A stretch of DNA of 64,000 bases from Halalkaliarchaeum desulfuricum (GCF_002952775.1 NZ_CP025066.1:1612001-1676000), one strand, 5' to 3'; counted from the stretch's first letter, positions 52,913 to 62,150 are shown. Numbers and translations: made by a program. The notes: generated from the letters alone by a model not told the origin.

Positions 52913-53028
52913 TCGTACGAACCAATACGGTGGTGATCGTTTAAATCTCCCCTTCCAGTCATGTGTGTATACTGTATCTATATTGTAACCAAGTTAAATA
53001 CTTCGCCACAGGAAACTCATCGGACTGG
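52913..53028. promoter_or_regulatory. Divergent promoter region of methyltransferase and winged-helix genes
   Basis: AAGTTAAATACTTC at 52991-53004 is a TATA-like stretch with dyad character (AAGT...ACTT) about 32 bases before the ATG at 53029. On the minus strand CGATTTAAACGATC-type sequence near 52937-52950 may serve the methyltransferase. Confidence 0.45.
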
Positions 53029-53283
53029 ATGGACGTCGAGGAATACTCGTGGGTGAAAGCAAGCACATATCGCGAGAACATTCTTCTGGCTCTCGAAGAG
53101 AAACCGCGGACCCCAAAGGAACTCGCAGAGATAACTGACTACTATCTCAGTCACGTAAGCAACGTGCTCTCCGATCTGGAGGACCATGGACTGGCTGAAT
53201 GTCTGACTCCGGATCGACGGAAAGGCCGACTCTGGGCAGCTACCGAGAAAGGTGAAGAGCTGATTGCAGATCTCAAACGCTAG
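53029..53283 (+). CDS. Winged-helix regulator of the restriction-modification cluster
   Basis: 84 residues. YRENILLALEEKPRTPKELAEITDYYLSHVSNVLSDLEDHGLAECLTPDRRKGRLWAAT is a complete ArsR/MarR-like winged helix. It is divergent from the methyltransferase and six bases before the glycosylase gene. Its position is that of a controller of methyltransferase and nuclease timing. ATG 53029 is chosen from the TATA spacing. Confidence 0.82.
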   Translation: MDVEEYSWVKASTYRENILLALEEKPRTPKELAEITDYYLSHVSNVLSDLEDHGLAECLTPDRRKGRLWAATEKGEELIADLKR

Positions 53284-53288
53284 AGACA

Positions 53289-54071
53289 ATGAGTGAACTT
53301 CCGTTTGGCAAAACCCGGACCACGCCCGATGAACTCCGGACACAGATCGATACAGCCGCCGCGGTCAGACGCGCGAGAGAGGGCGGAGTAAGCTGCCCGG
53401 AACAGCGTATTGATCGGTTTATCCAGATCGTTCCGGATCTTCTTGAATGGCTGGAAAACCATGGGAGGGAGTATCCATGGCGACACTCGTCGGACGCATG
53501 GGAGGTCTACATTGCCGAGATACTTCTGCAGCGAACGCGTGGTGATGCCGTTGCAGAGGTCTATAGCGCATTTCTGGATGAATTTCCTGATCCCGACTCA
53601 CTGGCGAACGCCACTGAAGAGGATATACGACAGCTCGTTGAACCGCTTGGGTTCGTGAATCACCGGACACGGACTCTGAAAGAGGTGGGAAAACTGTTTT
53701 CAGCAGAGTTCGACGGCGACGTTCCGGATTCAGTCGAAGAACTGAAGCGGCCCTGGCGTGCCGGAGAATACTCGGCCCGTGCCTGTCAGATGTTTGCCCG
53801 AGGGAAGCCCATGGCGCTAGTTGATGCCAACTTCGCACGGGTTATCGGCCGCGTCCTCGGTTATGAAATGCCGGTTCAGCCACACAAAAGCAGTGCAGTG
53901 TATGGCCTGCTTGAGACGCTGCTCCCGACCAGTCCAGAGCTCGCACGGGCATTTAACCTTGCAATTCTGGATCTTGGAGCACTGATCTGTACAGCCGAGC
54001 ACCCGGACTGCAAATCATGTCCTATTAACCGGGGATGCGTCTATTACTGCACCAGAATGGAGGATGAGTAG
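53289..54071 (+). CDS. Mismatch DNA glycosylase (MIG/MutY family, HhH-GPD with Fe-S cluster)
   Basis: 260 residues. YPWRHSSDAWEVYIAEILLQRT is the MutY/MIG entry motif. At the HhH site it reads RPWRAGEYSARACQMF, with Tyr161 in the MIG-type position instead of Lys. VDANFARVIGR carries the catalytic Asp179. Four cysteines (C234, C241, C244, C250, spacing 6-2-5) form a [4Fe-4S] site. MIG-type enzymes remove T from T:G pairs produced by deamination of 5-methylcytosine, which fits the adjacent C5 methyltransferase. The usual LPGVG hairpin is degenerate here. Confidence 0.87.
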   Translation: MSELPFGKTRTTPDELRTQIDTAAAVRRAREGGVSCPEQRIDRFIQIVPDLLEWLENHGREYPWRHSSDAWEVYIAEILLQRTRGDAVAEVYSAFLDEFPDPDSLANATEEDIRQLVEPLGFVNHRTRTLKEVGKLFSAEFDGDVPDSVEELKRPWRAGEYSARACQMFARGKPMALVDANFARVIGRVLGYEMPVQPHKSSAVYGLLETLLPTSPELARAFNLAILDLGALICTAEHPDCKSCPINRGCVYYCTRMEDE

Positions 54072-54528
54072 AATGGCGTATTTCTGGCTCAACCAGAAGG
54101 AGACTGACGGAAGCAACTACTATGATGAAATTGGTGAGGTCTACCACTACAGAGAAAACACACCGGGCTATACCCAGCTTTCTGCTGGCGACGAATTCGT
54201 CTATTACAGACCGGGCGAGTGCAAACTATTCGGAACCGGGGAGATAGACCGGATCGAAAAAGAAACGAGAAATCCAGACGCTGATTCCGCAGTCGTCGAG
54301 TATTTTGCACACATCATCAGCTATCAGCCCTTTGACCCACCGATTCACCTGAGGGACAACCCCGGTGTGACAGACGAGATTTCGTTCCTCAGAGAAAAAC
54401 CGGGGCTGACTGGTGTTCCGCAGCACAGTATCCATCAGATCTCCCGCGAAGACTTCGAGACTATCCTTGCAGCTGCTGAAAAACAGACAGAGGCGGCGGA
54501 ACTTACAGAGAAACAGGAGAACCTCTGA
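54064..54528 (+). CDS. EVE/PUA-like small protein of the restriction-modification cluster
   Basis: 154 residues starting MSRMAYFWLNQK. YYDEIGEVYHYRENTPGYTQLSAGDEFVYYRPG and GTGEIDRI have the look of an EVE or other PUA-like fold, which in defence systems reads modified bases such as 5-methylcytosine. It overlaps the glycosylase gene by eight bases, so the two are co-translated. ATG 54073 is an alternative start. Confidence 0.65.
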   Translation: MSRMAYFWLNQKETDGSNYYDEIGEVYHYRENTPGYTQLSAGDEFVYYRPGECKLFGTGEIDRIEKETRNPDADSAVVEYFAHIISYQPFDPPIHLRDNPGVTDEISFLREKPGLTGVPQHSIHQISREDFETILAAAEKQTEAAELTEKQENL

Positions 54529-54654
54529 TCACCATGTATGCGGTGAGAAAAACCGCTCACTTTCCCGCGAGGTGAACAGGTTCTCCAGCGGAGAGGCTCC
54601 GGAGTTCACTCCCTGGGGCGTAACATCTAAGCACACCCTGATAGATTATCACAC

Positions 54655-55599
54655 ATGAGCACAGCCGGGGGACAGCAGTGGCAGCTCGATAGAACTGCCC
54701 TGGAGACTGGATGTACGGGCTGGGAGTGCGGTCTCGTCGAGGCACTCGGCGAGCCCGCGGTCGCGCTTGTCGCGATCGCCGTCGGACTCGCCGTCTTCGT
54801 CTCACTTACCCTCCTCCGGGAAGCGGCCGACGCGGTCGTCGAAGAACGGAAACACGTCGTCCGCGAACGGAACGCGTTCGAAGCGTTCGCCGAACGTGTC
54901 GAACGGCTCCAGCCCGAGATGAGTTCCGACGGCGGAAAGGGCGGAACGCTGTCCGGGGCAGCCGCAGTACGAGTGGTCTCCGACGGCGCGACCGGAAACG
55001 GCGAGGGGATCGACGCCGTCGAAACCGCCTACGAACGAACCGTGATGTCCATGCAGCATTACGACGACGAGTACGGCGAGTCGCTCACAGAGAACATGGC
55101 TGCGGAGCTGGGAAGCGACGTGGCCACGGCAGTCGCTGCGGGCGAACAGCTCACGCCCGGGTTGCAAAGAGCACTGGTTTCCGAGGCCCGCCGTGCCGCC
55201 AAGCGCCGTGAGACACTGCTTGCCCAGCTCGAAGACGAGGCAGAACGGATCGACGAGGCGTACCGCGCGATCGAGCCGGTCGAACACCGCCTCGAATCCG
55301 TCGAAGCGGATCTGGACGCGTCCGGCGGCTTCCACGAGGGGGTAAGCGCCTGGAACCGGCTCCGCTCGATAGAAACGGATCTCGAGGGCGAACTGGAACG
55401 CCAACAGACACGGCTCGACCCGTCGGAGCATCCGGCCGAGGAGCCGCACGTGTTCTGCAGATACCTCTACGGAGACGATGCCGGGAACGGCGAGTACCCG
55501 GTGCTGGGGACGCTTGGTCGCCTCCTCGAGCGGGTCGAACGTGGCAAACAGCTCGCCGTCCGGACGATCACAGGGAATTCGGACCCGTACTTTCCGTAA
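54655..55599 (+). CDS. Coiled-coil membrane protein (DUF7260-like)
   Basis: 314 residues. One N-terminal membrane helix (AVALVAIAVGLAVFVSLTLL), then a helical cytoplasmic part (REAADAVVEERKHVVRERNAFEAF) and further coiled coils. Family memory suggests DUF7260, a haloarchaeal group of unknown role. Codon use returns to the GC-rich host style here, which marks the right edge of the AT-rich island. Confidence 0.72.
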   Translation: MSTAGGQQWQLDRTALETGCTGWECGLVEALGEPAVALVAIAVGLAVFVSLTLLREAADAVVEERKHVVRERNAFEAFAERVERLQPEMSSDGGKGGTLSGAAAVRVVSDGATGNGEGIDAVETAYERTVMSMQHYDDEYGESLTENMAAELGSDVATAVAAGEQLTPGLQRALVSEARRAAKRRETLLAQLEDEAERIDEAYRAIEPVEHRLESVEADLDASGGFHEGVSAWNRLRSIETDLEGELERQQTRLDPSEHPAEEPHVFCRYLYGDDAGNGEYPVLGTLGRLLERVERGKQLAVRTITGNSDPYFP

Positions 55600-55942
55600 T
55601 CTTCCCGGATATCAGTTCACGACAACACCACCACCTCCAGTCTTATGTCGTCCAGCCGAACCTCACAGCGCCGGTAACAGCACTGACTCGACGCCGCCAT
55701 CAGCTCTCGCGGAAACTCTTCGCGACGTTGCCCCGGGTTCCACACCGTAGATTGCTACACGCTCTTCCCTCATTTGAGGAGTACAATACCTCCAATTCTC
55801 CGCCTTCACACGACAGCAGGAGCTGTATTTCGACTGCCAGCCCTCAACTATCGAACTGAAACCACGGATTTCCTGCGGCAACTACTCAAAATGTGGGTGA
55901 AAATGGGAAACTATTAAGTTGATGTGGTCATACAGATCAAGT
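55600..55942. other. Non-coding stretch, perhaps decayed transposon sequence
   Basis: No gene can be supported. Short frames on both strands have protein-like pieces (for example SVLLPAL on the minus strand) but lack a coherent length or start, as in eroded transposase genes. Confidence 0.35.
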
Positions 55943-56278
55943 ATGAGCGCCAAACCAGATAGCGCGCAGTCGAAGGAGGAACTGCTTGCGGCCGCGGGAC
56001 GGGACACGCTCCCGGACGGATGGGACGGCGGCAAAGCGTACCACAGCGGGGGCGGCATCTGGATCCGCCAGTTCACGAACGAGGAACGCGAATTGCAGGT
56101 CACCTACAGCCTGCAGGACGGCACGCCCGGCGTCGGGCTCGACGAGATTACGTGGGACGCGGATCTGGAAACGTGGCTCCCCGAAGACACGATCGCCACC
56201 GAGCCCGACCCCGCCACCGACGCGGAGAAATTTGAGGCGGCACTCAAATTCATGCAGACGCCAGAGGAGTACCAATGA
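55943..56278 (+). CDS. Small acidic protein paired with an AbrB-like gene (111 aa)
   Basis: 111 residues: LPDGWDGGKAYHSGGGIWIRQF, then ERELQVTYSLQDGTPGVGLDEI and an acidic helical tail. No family is recognised. The ATG at 55943 is chosen over one eight codons upstream. Its stop overlaps the ATG of the next gene. Confidence 0.65.
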   Translation: MSAKPDSAQSKEELLAAAGRDTLPDGWDGGKAYHSGGGIWIRQFTNEERELQVTYSLQDGTPGVGLDEITWDADLETWLPEDTIATEPDPATDAEKFEAALKFMQTPEEYQ

Positions 56279-56418
56279 GCGAGGAGGCAGACGACACCCG
56301 CGTGGTCATCCCGAAAGAGATCACGACGAAGACGACCGATTCGCGCGGCCGCATCACGCTGGGCACCGACTACGCCGACAAGGAAGTCACCGTCGCGGTC
56401 ATCGAGGTCAACGACTGA
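56275..56418 (+). CDS. AbrB-like small protein (47 aa)
   Basis: A 47-residue frame. RVVIPKEITTKTTDSRGRITLGTDYADKEVTVAVIEVND has the swapped-hairpin AbrB pattern (RGRITLG, then a hydrophobic strand). AbrB-type proteins are DNA-binding antitoxins or regulators. It starts in an ATGA overlap with the gene before, so the pair may be a toxin-antitoxin-like module. Confidence 0.65.
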   Translation: MSEEADDTRVVIPKEITTKTTDSRGRITLGTDYADKEVTVAVIEVND

Positions 56419-56420
56419 GT

Positions 56421-56786
56421 CTAGAGATTCCAATCGGTACTGCTACTCCCGACGATAGCTTCGCTCAGCTGCCCGAAGATGATACCAACACCGCGAGCGC
56501 CACGAACACCTGTTGGGTATGATTCGCTCTCACGTTTTGCGAGTGCATCAACGGAATCGCGGATTCTAGATCCAACCTCTCTCTCTCTCTCGATGTCCTC
56601 CAACGTGTAGCTGGTGTCTTCGACAACATCGTGGAGAACAGCCACGACTCGTTCCTTTTCAGAATCCATTTCCTCCATAACGCGAAGCGAATGACGGATG
56701 TGGGTCTCGTCGGCCTTGTCGGTCTGTCCTGCGTATGCATCTACAGTCAGATCGATCGCCCGTTCGAGGCCGTTCATATGATTCAA
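56421..56786 (-). pseudogene. HD-domain hydrolase gene with damaged 3' end
   Basis: 121 residues. RAIDLTVDAYAGQTDKADETHIRHSLRVM and VVAVLHDVVEDTSYTLEDI are the start of a RelA/SpoT-like HD hydrolase. After KRESESY the frame runs into unrelated sequence; the expected FVERA...VKLADLxDN continues only faintly, in another frame. A frameshift plus decay is likely. The HD pair itself is intact. Confidence 0.6.
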
Positions 56787-56851
56787 TGAACAGCTGTCTA
56801 TCTTGATGTTTCATTCATCCCGGAGACATCCATGACGTGGGTCATTTGCAG

Positions 56852-59800
56852 CTATCGTGCCTGTTCACCACAATAGAGCCTCGTTGCAGTGGTTTCGGCT
56901 CCAAACTGGACCTGTGGATCCCCGTTGAACTCCTCGATCTTGACGTTCTCGAACCGGTACCAGACTCCCTCCTTGACCGTTGGTGGCGACTCGTTGGCCC
57001 ACGAGACGAACTTGATTGTTCCGGACTGGTCCTCAAGGACTCCTGCCTGATGCTGCGTATCGTGCAGATCCTCCCAGAGAAGTCGCACTTTCGCAGTAAT
57101 TGACTCCTCCTCATCACCCGGGGTGAGGCTGGCGACGGAGCGATTAACGGATAAGTATGGTTGGATCTCCTCGATGAATGGGGACCACTGGCCCGCACGG
57201 GTCAGTACGTGAACTTCTGATTCGGCCCGAGTCAGCGCAACGTAGAACAGTCGCCGCTCCTCCTCGATCGTTGCGGTCTCAAGCTCTTGGACCGGTGCGA
57301 TCAACGTATTCTCCCGGTGATTCGCCGGGAAGCCATACGTCCCCGAGACAACATTCAACACGATTACCTGCTCGGCCTCGCGACCCTTTGCCTGATGAAT
57401 CGAGTACACAGCAACTCCGGCGTCGGGATTGAAGTCCGGATCGTATTCGCCGGGTATGTCCCCGGGACGGTAGTGCTCGTTCTTCCCGTCGTAGGGGATA
57501 TTTCGCCGTTCGAGTTCTGACTTCACGCGATCGATGAACGGCGCACCAGCGTCGAACCGACACAGCACCATCGCATCTCCCGGCTTCGTGTCTGTACGTT
57601 TTTCGAGGCGCTGTTCGACGAGATCGACAGCGTACTGTCCAACCCGGCGCTCGTAGGCGGTGTCGGTATACCCGTCAAGGACGTGCAGCGTTGGCTGGCA
57701 ATCGTGACCTCCCGCCGATCGAACCGTCTTTTCGATCTGGTGGTCGTTATTTGCGATCAGATCGTTGCCCGCATCAAGCACCGTCTCCGGGTTGCGATAA
57801 TTCTCCGTGAGCCGCGTCTCCACCGCAGGCCCGAAGTGCTCTTCGAACGCTATGAACTGGTCGACGTCTGCCCCCTGAAACGAGTAGATGCTCTGCCAGT
57901 CGTCACCGACACAGAACAATCGCGGGGCATCGTGCTGGTCATCATCGCCAGTAAGTGCCCGAATGAGTTCCAGTTGGTGTCTCGAAACGTCCTGAAACTC
58001 GTCGATAAGTAAGTGCTCGTACTGGGAGCGGTACGAGTCGGGATCGTCACGGATGGCGGCGATTGCCTCGTTGATCATGTCGTCGAAATCGACCAGACCC
58101 GCCCGCGTCAGGTACGCATTGTACGCCTCGAGTACGAACGCACCACAGTGACCGAAGTGGTACTGCCGGGGATCGGTCGGCGTCAGTCGCTCCCTGGCGT
58201 CGTCGGCATCGACTCGAAACGTCTTGGCATTGTGAACAAACGACGCCAGCAATTCTTTGATGTCCCGCTCCTTCTCGTTGTACTCGAAGGCGCGATCAAC
58301 GAACTCTTCGAAGTCGAGGCGGCGAAGCTCGACGCCCGCGTGTTCGAGGCGGTGCCGAAGGGCTGCTTCAAGGCGATTCGTCTCGTATTCAAACTCGTAG
58401 GTTTCGATGAGAGTCTGGTCGCTGTCGGCAAACTGCTCGCGTGCCCAGACGAGTTTCTCGTGGTACTCCTCGGTACTCCAGGTGAACCAGGGTGCGACCT
58501 CGCCATTCTCATCGATCCCCCAGTGTTCGATGTAGAGACCGTCCTCCGGGAGGTAAAAGTCCGGGCGGTACTCCCCTCTGTCGTCGGCGCTGTCCGCCCA
58601 CGTTGCGACGGCCTCGTACTGGTAGGTCACGTCGTGGGTAAACAGGAAATCGGCGATGACCCGTTCGGCACGGGAGGCGACGGTTTCACCGGCGAGCGTC
58701 TCGTAGGATTCCTCACGTCGCTCGGCGAGGTACGCGGTTCTCGAGTCGAAGTCAGCTTCCTTGAGGTGTGTGTGATCGTAATGGAACAGAAACCGTGTAT
58801 AGTGTTCAAGGAACTGATCGTGGTCTCCGTTCCTGGCGTCACGGATGACTTCGTCGATGAGGTTGTAGAGATCTTGCCCGTCCGCGACGTCGAGATATCC
58901 ATCAGCGGTTTTCTGGGCGATTTCGTAGGCGAACGAGTGAATCGTCCGGACATCGGCTCGATCTATCCCGAATTGCTCTTCGAGACGGAGATCCATCTCG
59001 CGGGCAGCCTGGCGGGTGTATGTGAGGGCGGCAATCCGGGCTGGGTCGACACCTTCCGCGACGAGGTAGGCGACCCGGTAGGTCAGCGCGAGCGTCTTGC
59101 CAGTACCCGCACCTGCGACGATGAGGTTTCGAACGCCGTTGGTCACGATCGCCTCACGCTGGGCACGATTGAGGTCATTGCCCTCCCCATCAATATCCGA
59201 GAAAAGGCGATCGTACTCGGCACAGCGCCGATCGACGAACTCGGCGTTGTAGTCCCGAAAATGGTCGACTATCGTCTCGAGTTCTGTTTCGACATCGGCC
59301 AGACGCTGCCGGTCAGCATCGGCAAGCAGTTCGAGATCTACTGTCTGGTGGAGATCGTCGATGTGATCCCCGATCTGATCACAGAGCCGATCGATCTCGT
59401 TTTGCTCGGGTCGCGTGAGGTACTGTTCGTACGAGCGGTAGCCTTCCATCCGTGTGTCGAGAGTCCTCTTTGCACGTTCGATGGCAGGAAGCCGCTCGTT
59501 GAAGGCCATCTTCGCGTTGAGGAAGGTCTCAAGCCGATCGATCTGCCGCTCCCAGTCAGCGAGCGTGCGTTGCTCTCCGGAGCGAAGAAATGATTCAGGC
59601 GAGTGTTCGTCCGGAAGCTGTTCGTCAAGTTCGGTGCGGAACGCGTCGATGTCGGCCCGGAGATGGTCGATCGTCAGCTCGTGGCTGGCGGCGTCGTCAA
59701 TTGCCTGCCCTGTCTCCATCGCGGGTGCGAGGTCAGCAGCTAATTCCGCAAGGGGTTCCTCGATCTCGGAAGACAGATCCTCATACCGGGTTTTGGTCCG

Positions 59801-59938
59801 TTCGCGGGTAACCTCGTATCGGCGCCGTTGCTCGCCGGGATCACCGAACAGCCGAATATGAACGGGGCGAGGGAGAAGTCGGCGCCACAGTCGACGCTCG
59901 TCACGGTCGAGTTCTCGCTGTAGTTCCTCCCACGACAT
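56852..59938 (-). CDS. UvrD/Rep-like SF1 helicase with inserted nuclease-like domain and C-terminal OB fold
   Basis: 1028 residues. A charged helical region (1-255) precedes Walker A VAGAGTGKTLAL (about 274-285), motif II LLIDEFQDVS, motif III DDWQSIYSFQG, and motif VI YVALTRAESEVHVL. At about 430-545 lies an insert with EYRPDFYLPEDGLYIEHWG, resembling a Vsr- or PD-(D/E)xK-type fold. The last 100 residues (GVLEDQSGTIKFVSWANES, GVWYRFENVKIEEFNGDPQVQFG) look like an RPA OB fold. It should unwind 3' to 5' and hold single strands itself. Confidence 0.9.
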   Translation of the reverse strand: MSWEELQRELDRDERRLWRRLLPRPVHIRLFGDPGEQRRRYEVTRERTKTRYEDLSSEIEEPLAELAADLAPAMETGQAIDDAASHELTIDHLRADIDAFRTELDEQLPDEHSPESFLRSGEQRTLADWERQIDRLETFLNAKMAFNERLPAIERAKRTLDTRMEGYRSYEQYLTRPEQNEIDRLCDQIGDHIDDLHQTVDLELLADADRQRLADVETELETIVDHFRDYNAEFVDRRCAEYDRLFSDIDGEGNDLNRAQREAIVTNGVRNLIVAGAGTGKTLALTYRVAYLVAEGVDPARIAALTYTRQAAREMDLRLEEQFGIDRADVRTIHSFAYEIAQKTADGYLDVADGQDLYNLIDEVIRDARNGDHDQFLEHYTRFLFHYDHTHLKEADFDSRTAYLAERREESYETLAGETVASRAERVIADFLFTHDVTYQYEAVATWADSADDRGEYRPDFYLPEDGLYIEHWGIDENGEVAPWFTWSTEEYHEKLVWAREQFADSDQTLIETYEFEYETNRLEAALRHRLEHAGVELRRLDFEEFVDRAFEYNEKERDIKELLASFVHNAKTFRVDADDARERLTPTDPRQYHFGHCGAFVLEAYNAYLTRAGLVDFDDMINEAIAAIRDDPDSYRSQYEHLLIDEFQDVSRHQLELIRALTGDDDQHDAPRLFCVGDDWQSIYSFQGADVDQFIAFEEHFGPAVETRLTENYRNPETVLDAGNDLIANNDHQIEKTVRSAGGHDCQPTLHVLDGYTDTAYERRVGQYAVDLVEQRLEKRTDTKPGDAMVLCRFDAGAPFIDRVKSELERRNIPYDGKNEHYRPGDIPGEYDPDFNPDAGVAVYSIHQAKGREAEQVIVLNVVSGTYGFPANHRENTLIAPVQELETATIEEERRLFYVALTRAESEVHVLTRAGQWSPFIEEIQPYLSVNRSVASLTPGDEEESITAKVRLLWEDLHDTQHQAGVLEDQSGTIKFVSWANESPPTVKEGVWYRFENVKIEEFNGDPQVQFGAETTATRLYCGEQAR

Positions 59939-60425
59939 ACGGCGTCCGTCCTAGACTGTGCGAGCCGCTTCTTATTGGAATTGGCGTTCTGTCTGCAAGT
60001 GCGATTATTCCTCATTGATGCACTCCTTGCCGTGAACAGGAGAGGGTTCCTCGCGCTCGGCTGCGAGGTGTGGCTAGTGGTGGAGGTGGTTTAGTGGCCG
60101 GAGCGACCGTCCTCTACCCGACCATCCGGGAACACCCGGCGACTCCGATGGTGGGTGTCGGCGCGGCGATCGGGACACTCGAGACGGATCTGCTCGCACT
60201 CGGCGGGATGGTGGTGTGACTGGCAATCGCGAGCGAAACCAAGAGCAGGTGCGAATGCATCTTCCCAAGCGACGACACGCGCCGTGGATCTACCGAAGTG
60301 TAGAGGGTTGACCTCCTGTACCACAGAGGTTGCAGCTACTGATATGGATCCCAATGACGGTATCTCGACCAATCGTCATCTCGCGTTGCATCTGAACATC
60401 AGCAAACCGCAGATCACCCCCGGTT
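59939..60425. other. Stretch without a certain gene between helicase and HEAT protein
   Basis: On the minus strand 60091-60372 is open for 93 residues and has a Cys/His-rich part (DCQSHHHPAECEQIRLEC) with GC-rich codons, but the first half has poor codon use. It may be a fragment of a zinc protein gene. Nothing else is supported. Confidence 0.35.
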
Positions 60426-62150
60426 TTAGCGGAGACGTGAAATCGCCCAGGCTGCTCGTTCGCGTACCGTGTCGTCCAGATCGTTGTCCTTCACTTCCTC
60501 AAGCTTCTCGATAGGCATGTTCACGTTCGTATTCCCGATCAATGTACACACGTTCGCCCGGACGTCCGGGCTCGGATCCTGTAACGCAGCTTCTAACTGG
60601 TCCTTTTGTGCCTGTATCGCAGCAGGATCCGCTTCACCTGCTCGCTGGAGCGCAATTGACGCGTTCACACGTGCCTGAATATTGGTGTCATCCAGCCGGG
60701 TTGCGATTCTGTCAGTGTATTCAATCACGATCGCTGGCTGTTCCTGTGCGAGATCGGCGAGCAACCCGACCGCATTATTTCGAACCCGTTTCGCATCATG
60801 GTCCAGTAATGTCACAAGCTCATCCACGATGGGTTCCGCAGCATCCGGATAGCTCGATGCAATCTTCCCGAGCGCTGCCAACGCGTTCGTCTGGATCGTC
60901 TCATCCTCACTCTGAATCGCCTCAATGAGGGCATCAATCGCGGGAGACACCGGTTCGGGGTACTGTTCCGCGATACTGGAAAGTACGTACACTGCGTAAC
61001 TCTGTGTCGCTTCCGTCTCTGCTGTGGCTGCCGCTTCCAGGGCCGGAATCGCGCCAAGAACACTCGCCGGGTCGGCCTCCGCCAACGTCATCAAGCACCG
61101 CGTCGCGGCTGCCTGACACATCGAATCTTGACTCGCATACCCCGCCAACTGTGCCATGTGTTCGTCCAAAACCGCTGGCTCATCTGTCGCCGCCTCGTGG
61201 AGTGCCTCTAACGTCGCTCGGTCAAGCGCCGTCGGCTCGTCAGCCAGTAACGCGAACGTCGCATCGACGGCGATTTTACGGACATCCTCTCTGTGTTTCA
61301 GTGTGGCCCTCGCCAAGCGCAACGCTTCCCGGCGATCCACGCTCATCGCGTCCGCGGCCGCATCAGACAGCATCGTCCGAAGTGTTTCCTCATCCACTGA
61401 CGCAGGGTCATCTTCGAGTTGTTTTCGGACCGCCGCGAACGCAGCCTCCGCGAATGGGTCAGCGAGGCTGTCGTACGGGACTGGGTGTAACGCTTCGATC
61501 TCGGGAAGACGCACGGAAAACCGCTCATTACTGCCAACGTTTTCGAACCAGAACGCCGGCGGGCCTTTCAACGGCGTCATCGAAGGGCGATCCGGCTCGA
61601 CATGTGTGACCAAGTGCGTCTTCTGTCCGTCGTCGGTCCGGTGTGTGAGTTCGAACACGTACCCATCGGCCAGGACGTCTCGCACAGCATCACCCGATTC
61701 GAATCCGCCGTCCGGAGCCAGGTCACTTGAGGGCGGTACCGACACCTCGAACTCCCCACGACGGATGTGGTCGAGGAAGTCCCATGCGTGATAATGCTTC
61801 CAGCCATCGACGTGAGTTAAATCGAGATCATCGACGACGATGTATCCCTCGGCGTCAGGGAACAACTCCGCAAGGATCTGCAGGCGCTTTTCGCGTTCGG
61901 GCCACCACTCGTAGTACCCGTACTCGTCCTGATCGCCGAGCGCGTCTATGTGGCCATCACGCCGTCGAATCGACTCCACCGTGCCCGGAATGTCTGCTTC
62001 CTCGACGAGGTCCTGGTTTCCGATCGCCCAGACCTCATGGTCGGTCTCGTGCGCCCAGTACCGGACCCACTCAAGCGGGACCGCTTTCTGCCGCGGGTGT
62101 GGATTCACGTCCACCGTCCAGTCTCGGTCGAACGCGAGTACGTACATCAC
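60426..62150 (-). CDS. HAD-like domain fused to HEAT repeats
   Basis: About 574 residues. The N-terminus LAFDRDWTVDVNPHP carries a HAD-type DxD, and AEGYIVVDDLDLTHVDGWKHYHAWDF a later Asp pair. From about residue 240 to the end are HEAT repeats (IDALIEAIQSEDETIQTNALAALGKIA, DELVTLLDHDAKRVRNNAVGLLADLA). The repeats would bind a protein or nucleic acid. It starts inside the stop of the ADP-ribosylglycohydrolase gene after AAGGAGG, so the two are coupled. Confidence 0.85.
   Translation of the reverse strand: MMYVLAFDRDWTVDVNPHPRQKAVPLEWVRYWAHETDHEVWAIGNQDLVEEADIPGTVESIRRRDGHIDALGDQDEYGYYEWWPEREKRLQILAELFPDAEGYIVVDDLDLTHVDGWKHYHAWDFLDHIRRGEFEVSVPPSSDLAPDGGFESGDAVRDVLADGYVFELTHRTDDGQKTHLVTHVEPDRPSMTPLKGPPAFWFENVGSNERFSVRLPEIEALHPVPYDSLADPFAEAAFAAVRKQLEDDPASVDEETLRTMLSDAAADAMSVDRREALRLARATLKHREDVRKIAVDATFALLADEPTALDRATLEALHEAATDEPAVLDEHMAQLAGYASQDSMCQAAATRCLMTLAEADPASVLGAIPALEAAATAETEATQSYAVYVLSSIAEQYPEPVSPAIDALIEAIQSEDETIQTNALAALGKIASSYPDAAEPIVDELVTLLDHDAKRVRNNAVGLLADLAQEQPAIVIEYTDRIATRLDDTNIQARVNASIALQRAGEADPAAIQAQKDQLEAALQDPSPDVRANVCTLIGNTNVNMPIEKLEEVKDNDLDDTVRERAAWAISRLR

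Noticed and set aside
43806-54528. BREX, DISARM or Dnd system
   Set aside because: No PglZ, BrxC, DrmA/DrmB or DndCDE motif was seen; the methyltransferase is an ordinary C5 type.
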